This document shows, one piece after another, positions 1 through 10,523 of a DNA stretch of 64,000 nucleotides (position 1 is its first letter; the number at the start of each line of letters is the position of its first letter). The position numbers and the translations under genes are program-made. The notes beneath the pieces were generated by a model. That model was not told the origin of the DNA. It saw only the letters and a list, made by a program, of their open reading frames with translations, and searched no databases. This DNA comes from Norana najaformis (taxonomy: Eukaryota; Annelida; Clitellata; Crassiclitellata; Hormogastridae): NCBI GenBank assembly GCA_964023275.1, contig OZ029918.1:14020355-14084354 (forward strand), in the 5' to 3' direction.

Positions 1-654
1 GTGCCGCCTTAAACACCAACTTCAATCAGACAGCAGACTGTCTGTATTGCACTGGATCTAAGTAGAGTTCCTCTGCTGGACACAGTACCCTACCCCACCT
101 TCAACAGGGCTGCCTACATGCACTTTATGCATGTGGACGTCTGCATATGGGAATGAGGGAAAGAGAGTGCGAGATGTGGACAAGAAGGGTGTGAGGGGCC
201 CAAAGTAGGTAATTTTTGCTGACATTTTTTAATGGATGACTCCTTAGTTGCATCTGTGTGCAAATGCATCTGTGGTGTGCCATCCTCTCTGCAGCTCTTC
301 CAAATGCTCTTGCTCACGAGTTCTGTAGAGAGCTATCTCTGGTCAACTTCTTCTGTGAATGATAGAGGAAAAGATCTTAATCTGATGCAAGTGCAACATA
401 GAACTGATGTTGTGTTGGATAATGAATCATGAATGTATGTCTAACAGAAACAAGTAACATTTTGTCAAATACAAACTTGATTAGCCACTTCTGTGAAACT
501 ACATACATACAGAATCACTAATGAAAGTAGGCTGTGGAAACTGCCAAACAAAACTGTATCAGTTCTTTGAGAATTGTGCTGTTCTTGTTATATCAGAGAA
601 AGACAGTCTGATACTATAACTGCATGGTATTGTTTGAGCGTTTTTATTCTACAG
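1..654 (+). other. Intron of the TMEM208 gene (3' part)
   Basis: I see no exon here. The stretch ends in a pyrimidine-rich tract followed by the acceptor CTACAG (649-654), directly before the TMEM208 exon. The previous exon, which should encode the third hydrophobic segment of the family, is not in the window. The short open frames here resemble no protein I know. Confidence 0.6.
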
Positions 655-777
655 GCGCCTGGTAGAGCTCTTTACATGCTGTGGGTTAATATCCTTGGTC
701 CTTGGTTCTTTGCTCCACCTCCAGAGGAAGATGATAAGAAGACTAAGAAAATGGAACGAAAAATGCGCAGGAAGTGA
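655..777 (+). CDS. TMEM208: TMEM208, last coding exon (C-terminus)
   Basis: The exon starts in phase 0 after the acceptor at 651-654 and encodes 40 residues ending at TGA 775-777. The opening residues APGRALYMLWVNILGPWF match the C-terminal part of vertebrate TMEM208 almost residue for residue. They are followed by an acidic patch (PPPEEDDKK) and a very basic tail (KKMERKMRRK), also typical of the family. TMEM208 is a small ER membrane protein, the animal relative of yeast Snd2, implicated in SRP-independent targeting of membrane proteins. The exon carries the end of the last hydrophobic segment and the cytosolic basic tail. Upstream exons lie outside the window. Symbol given from recognition of the conserved C-terminus. 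Confidence 0.85.
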   Translation, partial: APGRALYMLWVNILGPWFFAPPPEEDDKKTKKMERKMRRK

Positions 778-1098
778 CCACCGACCCAATAGGACATTGA
801 CCTCCTCTTTATACATTCGCTGCTCGATCGTAGGTTGTCGTCGTCATTTTCCATGTACGGGTTTTTACTTTAGCTGGGTTCTGCAATTTCATCATCCTTT
901 GACGACAACACCAAAAGTCCGAATCTTTCCACGGTTAACAGAATTTTCTTGTGTCAACATTTTATTAAAATCTGTTCAGCATCGATTATAGTAATATGTT
1001 GTACTTCTTGTACCCGATTGCATTTGAAAAAACCGATGTAAGAGCAGCTGAAATGCCTAACGATTTTGACTACTTGTCACCAATGGAATACAGATTGA
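778..1098 (+). other. TMEM208 3' UTR and downstream flank
   Basis: Non-coding sequence after the TMEM208 stop codon. An ATTAAA hexamer at about 964-969 is the best candidate polyadenylation signal. The CACTGG transposon begins a little over 100 bases further on, so its insertion did not touch the coding exon. Confidence 0.4.
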
Positions 1099-1492
1099 TA
1101 ACACTGGCCAACACATAATTTGTTGCCTCAAATGTTAGAACTGTTTCTGGGTATATTTGACCTGCTGATTCCAGAAAAGGCACCAGTTTTCTCCCAGCAG
1201 GTCTAGTTTTCGAGATATAGAACATTATGCCATATACCAGTCCTTGCCTCTGCTCGCCCATAAAACATAAGGCTATAGCTATAATTATGTAGTGCTCAAT
1301 TTATTATGTGATACACTAAATAAACATAATAATACAAATACTTAAAAGAAAATGGTAGTACCTGAAACTGTACTTATATGATACTAAACAGAACAAGTTT
1401 GTTATAAAAATTTCAAGTCATTCGACACCGAAGAAGCTCCTTTTGTACGATTTCCGAGTGTGGCATCTGCCGGAACAATCGCGCATAATATT

Positions 1493-2215
1493 TCAGCAAT
1501 AGTCTGCCATCATGTGTGCATCCCATCTTCCTTGATATCGATTTTCCATTGTTTTGATGTCTTGGTGAAATCTTTCACCTTGCTCTTCGCTGAAGTCACC
1601 AAGATTCTCTGGAAAGCGATCTAAGTGACTGTGGAGATAATGGACTTTAATGCTCATGTTGCAGCCAAGCTTGTTGAAATGAAGAAGCATATCCTCTGCT
1701 AGTTGTGCATAATTGTCTGCCTTCTTGTTGCCAAGAAAATTTTTAGTTACAAGAACAAAGGAAGACCAGGCACAAGATTCGATTTCATTCATTGATGGTA
1801 TGAAAAGTGGGTCATTCATAAGTTGCCTGATCTGTGGACCATCGAAGATTCCAGCCTTCAATTTTTCCATTGTAATTCCTGGTAACTTGTGTACTATGTA
1901 TTCGAAGCATGAACCTTCTTTATTCAAAGCCCTGACAAATTGTTTCATCAGGCCTAGCTTTATATGCAGTGGTGGCAGTATGATCCTATCTCGTGCCACC
2001 AAAGATTCCTTGATTACATTTTGAGCTCCAACCACCATGTCTTTCCTCGAAGGCCAATCTTTTCTTGTCCAATGTTCATGCTTGGCTCTACTGTCCCAAA
2101 GACACAAAAAGCAGGGATACTTTGTGTAGCCATTTTGTTGACCAAGGAGGAAATTTACCATCTTCAAGTCTACACAAATTACCCATTGATGTTCTTTGTA
2201 TTTTATCTTTTCCAG
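1493..2215 (-). pseudogene. Transposon protein, C-terminal part (second Asp, Cys pair, catalytic Glu)
   Basis: This continues the preceding frame after the frameshift. It reads through VICVDLKMVNFLLG, whose Asp (codon 2168-2170) I take as the second catalytic residue. Next come YPCFLCLWDSR (a CxxC insert), LPPLHIKLGLMKQF, and EEQGERFHQDIKTM, which holds the likely catalytic Glu. It ends at TGA 1493-1495 just after ADYC. In relatives I remember, the residue after ADYC is Trp, so TGG to TGA is a probable nonsense change. The same frame stays open for about 24 further basic residues (NIMRDC...RKSYKRSFF) before its next stop. With the frameshift, this makes the copy dead. Confidence 0.7.
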
Positions 2216-2217
2216 TA

Positions 2218-3123
2218 CTAAAAAGAGATGGCATTGTACTCTTCTTTCATCCTGGTGGAGTGACCGATTGGAATAGAACCAAATTTGTTGCCGTTATTTA
2301 AAAGCACACATTTCAGACTACGTTTTGAACTGTCGATAAAAAGACGCCACTCATCTGGGCTGTAATCCGACAGACCAATTTTCTTCAATAAGTTGCTGAT
2401 GTCATTACAGAATACTAGGTTGTTGTCTTCGGTAAAGAATGGCAGCAAATCCTTTTCTCTGTTTCTATAAATTGTAATTTTCGTTCCAGGCTGAAGTGCA
2501 TTCTTTTCCTTTAGTCTGGACGCAAGCAATTCAGAGGATTCTTTGGAAAGATTTAAGTCCCTGATCAGATCACTCAACTCTTTTTGGTCAAAACGTTCAC
2601 TGTGTGAAGTTGATTGGAAATCACTGTCACTGCCCCCACTTTCTTGACTTTCGTCATCTTGTCCGATATTGGACATGCAAGTGTCATCGTCTGAGAGCTG
2701 AGGTAGTTCGCGAAAAGGTGGAACTGGTACAATATCCGAATGCGGAACAGGTCTCCTGGCTGAAGGTATATCAGGGTAAGACAACTTGTGACGATTATTT
2801 CGATTGATGCCGATGATATTAACCATACAAAAGTAACAGTCGTCGAAGTGGTTTATCTGTTCCCTCCAAACCATCGGTACACCAAATTTCAGGCAGCTTC
2901 TCTTTCCAATTGTCCAGTGGCGCAATTGTTCAATACAAGTTTTGCATACTGTATGAGGAGCCCATTGCTTATCTTGATCTCCAAGTTTGACACCAAAATA
3001 ACCTACATATGCTCTTTTTACAAACTCAGAAATCGGTTTCCTGTTTGCTTTTAGTGTGTATTCCCCACAAATGTAGCAGAATATGTCTGGATGGTTAATG
3101 CAGCTCCGTCTGGAAGTAGCCAT
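2218..3123 (-). pseudogene. Transposon protein, N-terminal part (zinc-binding, first catalytic Asp)
   Basis: This 301-residue frame starts at ATG 3123. It carries three CxxC pairs at residues 16/19, 60/63 and 96/99, likely to bind zinc and DNA. An acidic Ser/Asp-rich linker follows (about 130-185). The C-terminal part contains EWRLFIDSSKRSLK (Asp264), which I read as the first acidic residue of an RNase-H-fold transposase. The frame stops at TAG 2218-2220. The homologous reading continues one base out of frame (VLEKIKYKEHQW...), so one base is missing or two are extra near 2218-2225. The family is abundant in arthropod genomes without an agreed name. Assignment as a transposase is inference from the flanking inverted repeats. 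Confidence 0.7.
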
Positions 3124-3730
3124 AACCTTAAGGATGTTCGCATCTGAGGAATTAAATGACTAACCTAAAAATAGTAAGAACATGTAGTTATTTAATGCTC
3201 ACATTCACAGATTGTTCTTGCGACCAACTCTTAATATGCCCTAAGACGACTGCGGCTGCTCTAGCTTTCAGGAGGCGGTTTATATAGGCTATAAATGCTG
3301 ACTTCAGCATAATCTATTTACATAGTTCGAAACCATGAAACGCTGTATAAGCACAAATAAATTCTAAATGAGGCCATGAATTTAGTGCTGAGTAAGCTGT
3401 AGGCTACGGAATAGTTATTTCGTTGAATCAGCAATATCTCAGCACGCGGCAAGATATGCTGATTTTACGTTATAAGGATGTAGGCATTATATGAATCAGC
3501 AAGAATTATAATTAGCCAGAAATAAAGCTTATTATGACATTTTAGTTTTGCCAAAGACATCGTTTAAAGAGTGGACTGGGTTTTCTTTACAAAATCGACG
3601 ATATCTCAGAAACTAGACCTGATGCACTCAATCCAATGACATTTTCTGAATCAGCGCCCAAAATTACCCCAAGAACAGGTCTAAAACCGAAGGCAACAAG
3701 AAAAAAAAATTTTTCTGTTGGCCAGTGTAA

Positions 3731-4900
3731 TACTTGTTATTGCTGCTGTCAATCCTGTTTGTGCAGTTAAAGGAATTGTATGTTGCTCACTGTCTGTTCA
3801 TAGTTTGAGGTGTGATCAAGATATCGCATTGAAATGGAAACAGAATAATGAAAGTTTTTCATTTTACCATCACAGCAGGGCTTGCTTTTAATTGTCTGTT
3901 ACTGGGTGTGTATGGAGATACATCATGCATGTCTGTAGTTGGTGACCTGTGCAATAGGGGCTCTACATTTAGAACAAATGCATGTGCTGTCTGTCCTATG
4001 AATGTAGTTCATTCTTGCATTTCTTTGTTTGTTTGGAAAGTCATTTGTGGATTGGCTTTCTTTCTGTCTGATATAAAAAGGATTGAGTTGTACCGTTTGC
4101 TGTGAGTTGTTCTACGTCCTACCCATGACGGACTTTCAAACGATGATCCGTTTCTTCATTGCCATGAAGATCTTTGTCAGCCATCTGGCCTTCCTAATCA
4201 ATGCAGCTGTACATGTTGGTGTTCACGTGATTGCCTTTTTTGATTCTTCAGAATGTCGGAAATTATTATTCCAGACAAGTTTAAATGGCCATGTCTATAA
4301 CTAAGCAACCAGAAAAGCTCTTCTTTCTTATCTGCATTGGAATAATTATTAAACTTATTATAATAATAGTAATAATAATTATTACTATTATTATGAGAAT
4401 TTGTAATGCAGACAGAGTTATGGTTAAGTCTATTGGACGTGATACCAGAATTGCAGTAGGACTTGTGAAGAAGGCTGTTGCTTTTCATAAGCATTTAATG
4501 GCTGGCACCTGCATCACGTATTTTATTACATTTTGTAATATCTTTTCAAATGGTACAGGGTTAGGTTAGTTTCTAATGCATGATCTGTGTTGAGTGGGTT
4601 GAGGCAACACGAGTAATATTATCACAGGCGACAACAGATGCATTTGTTCATATTTAAAGGGTTCCGTGGCTGATCAGTTGGTGTCTGTCACTGGCTCACA
4701 TAGGCGTACAGTGATCCACATTCCCCAACACAATCGTTAGCAGCATTTTCATCGATAAAATCAACGGTTGTTAACATTCAGGTGCCACCTTTTCTTTGAA
4801 GTCTTTGATTTATTTGATACAAAAGTTTACAAATCGAGTGTCATCGGTGTTCTTAGCTTTACGATTCATCGAAACGTTTTGAGTGGATCGATGTTTTTGA
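3731..4900. other. Non-coding flank, AT-rich
   Basis: No exon with both splice sites was recognised. An ORF at 3848-4105 (+) begins with a hydrophobic stretch and has several cysteines, but it has no similarity I know and no splice or promoter support. A short TAA/ATA trinucleotide run lies at 4336-4394. Confidence 0.35.
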
Positions 4901-4909
4901 AAGGTTGCG

Positions 4910-5453
4910 TTAACGTGTAAAGAGTAGTCGGTGCGCAGTGACTGTGGGCCATGGATGTCTAGTGCAATTCAGCACCGGCAAAAGATTCGGCGTTTGGGTA
5001 CCTGCTGGAGTAGACGGCGTGGGATGGCTGGGCTTGGAAGGCCGTTCGATTCTCCTGGACTCATTTCTTCTGGATCTGCCATTCTGGCTCAGAACCCCTG
5101 CCGCCAATGGCCTATCACCGATTTTAAAAAAAATTGATGAGGCAAAGAGTGAAGTATGTGACTGGCGTTGTCTGAGTTAAGCGAATGGTCTTAATCCGTA
5201 CAAGAACCTGTTGGAGACAATCGATCGGCCTTTGAACAGCGCCGGTGGGGAGGGTTCCCTACGCCATCCAGCAGGGGAATAGGGGTCGGGTCTTTAGGAA
5301 GGATCCAAGCAGAATGACGGCCATGGAAAAACGAAGCAGGGCCATGCAGTGTAATCGACAGTAGGGTATCTGCGGCGCATGTCCGCGGTCATATCGGTCA
5401 TTGGCTGTCGTTGTGTGACTGACTGGATTATGTTGTCTCAACGTGAAATTTGC
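4910..5453 (+). other. GC-richer segment with open frames, unassigned
   Basis: The region is visibly GC-richer than its surroundings and stays open on both strands for 200-240 bases (4938-5180 plus, 4910-5107 minus). The plus-frame product contains WLGLEGRSILLDSFLLDLPF and does not match a domain I can name. Such islands in this window are usually decayed retrotransposon coding sequence, but I cannot assign a family. It ends just before the CACTGG-like motif at 5461. Confidence 0.25.
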
Positions 5454-5472
5454 TTGATAACACTGGTCAACA
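5454..5472 (+). mobile_element. Solitary transposon end similar to the CACTGG element
   Basis: TTGATAACACTGGTCAACA differs at one base from 1095-1113 (TTGATAACACTGGCCAACA), the left border of the large transposon plus seven flanking bases. I did not find a convincing partner end downstream; the nearest, near 6044-6052, is imperfect. It could be a truncated second copy extending right from 5461, or a related non-autonomous element. Confidence 0.45.
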
Positions 5473-5970
5473 TGATTTTGCGTCCTTAATAAATTTAGGT
5501 GATTCTAGCACTGTTCCAGTCACTGATTTTAGAAATGAACACGGAAATTCTCTATCACGTGAGGTTTTTGTGAAATTGCCGAAGTTTGCGTCATAAAAAT
5601 TTCCACTGATAATTAATTGCCACATATAAGGTAGTCCAGTTTGCTGGAATTGCCATGATCTCTTAGTTCCTTTTAGGGCTGTCCCAAATATTTCTAACTC
5701 CCACCATTTAATGTGTGCCCAGGCAAATGACCGTCTTGTCCAGGCAGCAATGAAACTATGCTTGACTTGAAATTGTAATCCTAGAGTTTGATTATTCTTA
5801 CCAAAACAAGAAACACAACAGCAGAATTCAAGCAATTGCTTTAATGTCAGTTTTATTGTCCTGCCACAGTGAATTGCCAACTCTGCGTAGTGCAACAAGT
5901 CCAGAGATGCAGTAGTGACAGCCAAACAAGTGACTACACATTGGACGCAGACACAAGAAAATGAGCACAA
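5467..5970 (-). other. Open frame of 167 codons, function unknown
   Basis: This is the longest uninterrupted frame between the first transposon and 29 kb. The product is rich in Cys, Phe and Trp with no repeats or signal I can assign. It begins immediately beside the solitary CACTGG end at 5461-5472, so it may be internal sequence of a second, divergent transposon copy. No splice sites or Kozak context support it as a host gene. It could be chance. Confidence 0.2.
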
Positions 5971-6494
5971 GAAAAGTCAGTCATTACAGGCCAGGCATTT
6001 CACTCTTAACAGCACTTGGCAAGCAACTAACCCTTTCGCTGATGGCTGACCACTGACAGTTCTTCCAAACACTCGAGTTCATTTTTAAGAACACGAATCT
6101 CTGAGCTGAGCTGCTCAACCGTCTGCAGAGTCATCTTGTTCTAAACAGATTAAAAAAATTTCAGAAATACTTCTTCATTTCCTATTACTAATCGAATATG
6201 CATTTCACTCATCAGTCATAGCAGTGTATCAATTAGTGGTATTCCAACACATGTCACCACAATGGCCAGCATCTTCAAGAGTTACTGTTAAGGTGCAACT
6301 GTACAGAATTATATTCAGATACATACATTAAAAATAAATCATAGACCTCGGCAATAAGTTTTCTTGGGTGATAGATAAATTTAATTTATTGATGATAATA
6401 ACATGTCGGTCAAGGCACTTAGACCAGATATTGTATCACGTGTACAATGCAGTCCTTTACATACCACCCATTTATGCACGAATGTCCCTGTATT

Positions 6495-7100
6495 GAGAAC
6501 TGCAGCTTCAGAACCACCCGTCTTAGCTGTCGCGTGTTCTGCATTAAAAATCGCAGCTCCAGAACCATCCGTCTTGGCTTTCGCGCCTTCTCAATGAAAA
6601 TTCGCAGCTCCAGAGCCACCCATCTTAGTTGTCGCCCTTTTCATTAAAAAAATCGCACCTCCAGAACCACCCGCCTTAGCTGTGCCACGTTCTGTATTTA
6701 AAATCGCACCTCCTGAACCACACGCCTTAGCTGTGCCACGTTCTGTATTAAAAATCGAACCTCCAGAACCACCCGCCTTAGCTGTGCCACGTTCTGTATT
6801 AAAAATCGCACTTCCAGAACCACCCGCCTTAGCTGTGCCACGTTCTGTATTAAAAATCGAACCTCCAGAACCACCCGCCTTAGCTGTGCCACGTTCTGTA
6901 TTAAAAATCGCACTTCCAGAACCACCCACCTTAGCTGTGCCACGTTCTGTATTAAAAATCGCACCTCCAGAACCACATGCCTTAGCTGTCGCAATTTCTG
7001 TTTGAAAAATCCGCACGTTCTGTATTAAAAAATCGCAGTTCTAGTAGGCCTACTATCTGTCTTGGCTGTCGCACGTTCTGAATAAAACATTGCAGCTCCA
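6495..7100. repeat. 51-bp minisatellite, about 12 units
   Basis: The unit runs CCAGAACCACCCGCCTTAG, then CTGTGCCACGTTCTG, then TATTAAAAATCGCACTT. The central six or seven units (about 6660-6980) are nearly identical; the outer ones are diverged and partly truncated. Because 51 is a multiple of three, the array stays open in several frames: plus (PRSVLKIAPPEPPALAV), minus (NTERGTAKAGGSGSAIF) and a second minus frame. I see no start or splice context that marks any of these as expressed. Confidence 0.9.
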
Positions 7101-7234
7101 GACTAATTTTCTGGCTGCACAGCATAATTAGTGTGGAATGCAGAAGGATTTTCTGTCCGACTCCAGTAGTATTGTATAAGCCTAGTAGTAAGTGTGTCTA
7201 ATAAGGTGTCCTGTCATTGGAGTATCGTGGTCAT

Positions 7235-7475
7235 ACAGTGTCTCAATAATGTTTATCCCTCAGACCCCTAAGCCCTCTGAATCTCTCGGTGGCAGGGATC
7301 TTTCCGTTGCTGGGCCAAAGCTCTGGGATACAATTTTACAATTTGTTCCCGCTGCTGTTTCCTCAGCGTCTTGCTGTTCTCGACTGAAGACGGTTTAATT
7401 TAAGCGTGCTTATCTTCCTTAAGCTGCTTGTGTCTCATTGAACGAATCTTGGAATTGATGGGATTGCGAATCTGT
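7235..7475 (+). mobile_element. LINE fragment, C-terminus of ORF2
   Basis: The frame GGRDLSVAGPKLWD, followed with a frame change by the tract RLKTV and FKRAY, matches the end of CR1/L2/jockey-type ORF2 proteins (pattern FSVAGPRLWNSLP...FKTRLKTHLF). Only the last 60 or so codons remain and they contain frameshifts, so it is a dead 5'-truncated copy. Confidence 0.6.
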
Positions 7476-7610
7476 TCAGGAGTGCCAAGGATTGATGCGT
7501 AGTGCATTACTATATTGTGCGATAGATGTTCTATAATTAGATGAGATTAAATTGGCGGAATGGTTCTCGATCTGGGCACCACACATCTGAGGCGTCACTA
7601 GTGAGTTATC

Positions 7611-8253
7611 TACAGTGCTGGCCATAAGTTTGGAATCACTTAGAAATGTATGAAATTTTCTTATAAAAAGCCTCAGAAGAAATTGTAACTGTAATTTTTC
7701 TCAATGAAACTGTAACAGTTTATTCAAAACTCACATACTAAGTAAATGGATAGTCAAATGTCAACTTCAGACTTCAGTACTTTGAGTGCTGTCCTTTGTT
7801 AGCCAGGACAGCCTTGAGTCTTGCTGGCATGGAATTCACAAGACTTTCACAATAAGCTGGGCTGATGTGGTTGACCCAGACTCGCTTTATGGCGTCAACC
7901 AACGATACCTTTGATGTTGGATGCTCCTCAGACACCTTCTGCTTCATAAACATCCACAGGTTTTCGATGGGATTGAGGTCGGGACTGGATCCAGGATATG
8001 AATTCCCCGTCTATTGATCCATCTTGTCACAGTCCTTGCCCGGTGGCAAGGAGCTCCATCATGTTGGAAAGTGGTGCAATTGAGGATCCCCATGTGTGTT
8101 TCTAGTTTATCCTCAAGGATTGGTATACCTGACCATTTATACAAAGTAACCATCGCCGACTCAATAGCTTGATAGACTCGACTGCTATAGCGATCAAATA
8201 TGGTTTTCAACAGATTGCGCCTGGGTGATTCCAAACTTATGGCCAGCACTGTA
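7611..8253 (-). mobile_element. Tc1/mariner element lacking most of the transposase N-terminal half
   Basis: The ends are inverted repeats starting CAGTGCTGGCCATAAGTT (7613) and closing with its reverse complement at 8251, each next to TA (7611-7612, 8252-8253), the Tc1/mariner target site. At 639 bp it is about half the usual 1.2-1.6 kb. The minus strand keeps the second half of the transposase: FQHDGAPCH carries the second catalytic Asp, and SPDLNPIENLW carries the third acidic residue. The segment with the helix-turn-helix domains and first Asp is missing. Confidence 0.9.
7770..8150 (-). pseudogene. Tc1-type transposase, C-terminal half, frameshifted
   Basis: From about 8120 the frame reads THMGILNCTTFQHDGAPCHRARTV, then shifts near 8004. 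It continues as PGSSPDLNPIENLWMFMKQK and ends with LVNSMPARLKAVLANKGQ before a stop near 7775. The two catalytic-region motifs are intact but the frame change and missing N-terminus exclude activity. A non-autonomous copy could still be moved by an active relative because both inverted repeats are preserved. Confidence 0.8.
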
Positions 8254-8594
8254 TACCTTTTAACTTTAATACCAACAACTTCCATAATATCAAATGCACA
8301 TATATAGCCTAAATATAAATGCAGTATAGGGAGTTGTGGTAATCCTAGAAATGGAAATGTATGTGTTCACTAGCAATATGTATGTATGTAAGTACGTATG
8401 TATGTATAGACATATGTACTGTATGTATGCTACTATTGTAGGTCTACGTTTTTGTGTAGTGTTTATACTTGTTTGAATGCATAAAGGTTGCAAACATTAT
8501 ACCGATTTATAAAGCACCTCTTTCTTATTATATTACTACTTCTTTAAAAATCCTGATAATGTTTGACAACAAATTACTGGGTTTTTGCTATTTT

Positions 8595-8660
8595 GCTACG
8601 ATTCCTCGCTCAGATGATGGACATATGGCCTGTTAACAAATGCATTATTTACTTTGCTTA
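8595..8660 (+). repeat. Dispersed LINE 3' tail (repeat C, copy 1)
   Basis: CTACGATTCCTCGCTCAG followed by GATGGACATATGGCCTGTTAACAA recurs almost unchanged at 28330-28405 (plus) and inverted at 44744-44815. All three run into a CTTACTTA-type tail, as at a LINE 3' end. Confidence 0.7.
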
Positions 8661-10090
8661 CTTAATCGACGGCGCCTAATATTTTTGCAATCCTCGAAAT
8701 TCGGTAGATGAATTTCGAGGCACACAGATCGACTCATATATTTACAATTAACGTGACTTTTATGAATATTTAGTGATATATCCATCGCATAAATCGTGTC
8801 CAAGATGGCTTCCAGAAAGCTCGGATTAGCGTGTAGGTGCATGAAAGAGCTTCAGCGTGGGCTGGGGCTTCAACGCTCCAGACTCAGCACACGCCCTTCG
8901 ACTCAGTCTGTCTTTGGGGTAGCCGCATAGGAGAGAAGAGATGATGGGGGAACCCTGTAATATTTTATAATCCGATCTTCCATGCAAGCATGTATGTGTG
9001 ATGTATTTATTTATGTGTGTATGTATTTGTGTATGTACGTAAGCATGCATGCAGATATAACCGAGCTAAATTAGGTATGTTTGCAAGTATGTAAAGTAGT
9101 AGTAGTCGTCAGTAGATTACCAGACTTACTCAGTAGTCGTTGCTGAAGATAAGTAGGCCAACGCATAGGGGGTGAGTCGAATAATTTATTAGGACCTTAG
9201 TTCAGAGCAGCAACACAGCTAGCCAGTAGACGCAAGCTACAGCGGTCAAATTCTTAGAAACGGACGGGCCGCAAGTTACGCTGTGTGGAAGGGCTATTGT
9301 TGGTAGCAGTACAGCAGGTGAGGTATAGAATGCAGCAGGAGTGTAGCTTAGTCAAAAGGATTCCGCTGGAGTAAGCTGAGCAATCCACAGATACATCGGG
9401 GCTTTACAACTAAGCACGAGAGGTCCACGTGATAGCCAGATGGATGTCCACAGGTATACAAAAGATTTCAGAGAAAGAAAACCAAAGGACGCACGAAAGC
9501 TGATGTCAGCGGGCAGACAGACTAGGGTCTTGGGTACTGACCGGCCCAGAAGGAATGCGCCCAGAGTCCAGAAGATTCAGGTAGAAATAGCTCGCAGGAT
9601 GCGCAGAGAAGACAGCAGTACATCGAGAAGCAGTCGGAGTTCAGACGTCAGGCAGAAGGGTCGTAGCAGAATGTAGAGAAGATAGTCTCGCGTCTTCTGG
9701 CGCTACAGTAATCGTTATGGGTAGAGTAATCTAAAGTTTGTCGTATACTAAATCGCTTGCTCCACAACTGAATTAGAATCTCACTCGCGTCACAACATAC
9801 CATATATTGTATTCGTGAGATTGAAAGACAATCTCAAATAAAAGATTGAAAATCGCACACTGCGACCCGGACGTGAAACTGGTGGTGCAAGAAATCAACT
9901 CTATCATACATATATGTATGTATGTACGTATATGTGTATGTATGTATGTATGTACGTATATTTATGTATGTATGTGTGTACGTATGTACGTATATGTGTA
10001 TGTATGTATGTATGTACGTATATGTGTATATATGTATGTATGTATATGTATGTATGTATGTATGCATAGCCTATGTATGTATTCCACTAG
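8661..10090. other. Unassigned region with a TATG microsatellite
   Basis: There is no recognisable gene. A frame at 9440-9676 (+) codes a basic Arg/Ser-rich stretch without known relatives. The part from about 9100 to 9895 has a uniform purine-rich composition, an AATAAA at about 9837 and a GC-richer end, which made me consider a solo LTR, but I could not define its borders. From 9908 to 10080 there is a TATG/TACG microsatellite with TGTA interruptions. Confidence 0.4.
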
Positions 10091-10523
10091 TTGAGATTGA
10101 ATATATATATGAACAAAAAAGACAACCTTGGTTGGATGACAACAGCTGGACGCTGGATGTAACTGGAGACGGTCTCCACTGGTGGTGTCTCGATGCAGCA
10201 GACACGCAAAGGTCAAACGGGGAATTCCCATCTACTGACATTGACAGTTGACTGCATGATTAGTCAGAGAGCCCTGCAGGGTCGGGATTGCGCTAAAGTA
10301 GTAACATTAATAATAAAATTATGATAACGTAAAATGAAATATGATGGAGATTAAAGCTGGAATTATAAAAAGAAATGAAGCAACAATAATATGAAGTTAT
10401 GAACTATAATATGTAATTAATTTAATGTCAAATACTACGAAGTGGAATCATTAATGGTTGCAAGTGGGTCTAAAAAACCACAATAAAAGATATAAAAACT
10501 TTAAAAACTTTAGCATGTTCATT

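Larger units (their letters stand above)
1099..3730 (-). mobile_element. DNA transposon with CACTGG terminal inverted repeats and TAA target duplication
   Basis: The element proper is 1102-3727. Its left end reads CACTGGCCAACA (1102-1113). The right end is the exact reverse complement (3716-3727). Imperfect similarity between the two ends continues for about 80 bases. TAA lies directly outside both ends (1099-1101 and 3728-3730), which fits a 3-bp target duplication. The only gene inside runs on the minus strand and is broken. The CACTG-type ends and 3-bp duplication resemble the CACTA/CMC group, but the encoded protein belongs to a family I know mainly as unnamed, highly repeated arthropod proteins, so the superfamily is open. 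Confidence 0.85.

Noticed and set aside
6591..7016. Repeat protein NTERGTAKAGGSGS on the minus strand
   Set aside because: It is explained by the 51-bp minisatellite, is open in other frames too, and lacks start or splice context.
9100..9900. Possible solo LTR with AATAAA and a primer-binding-like end
   Set aside because: I could not find matching TG...CA borders, a target duplication or a second LTR.
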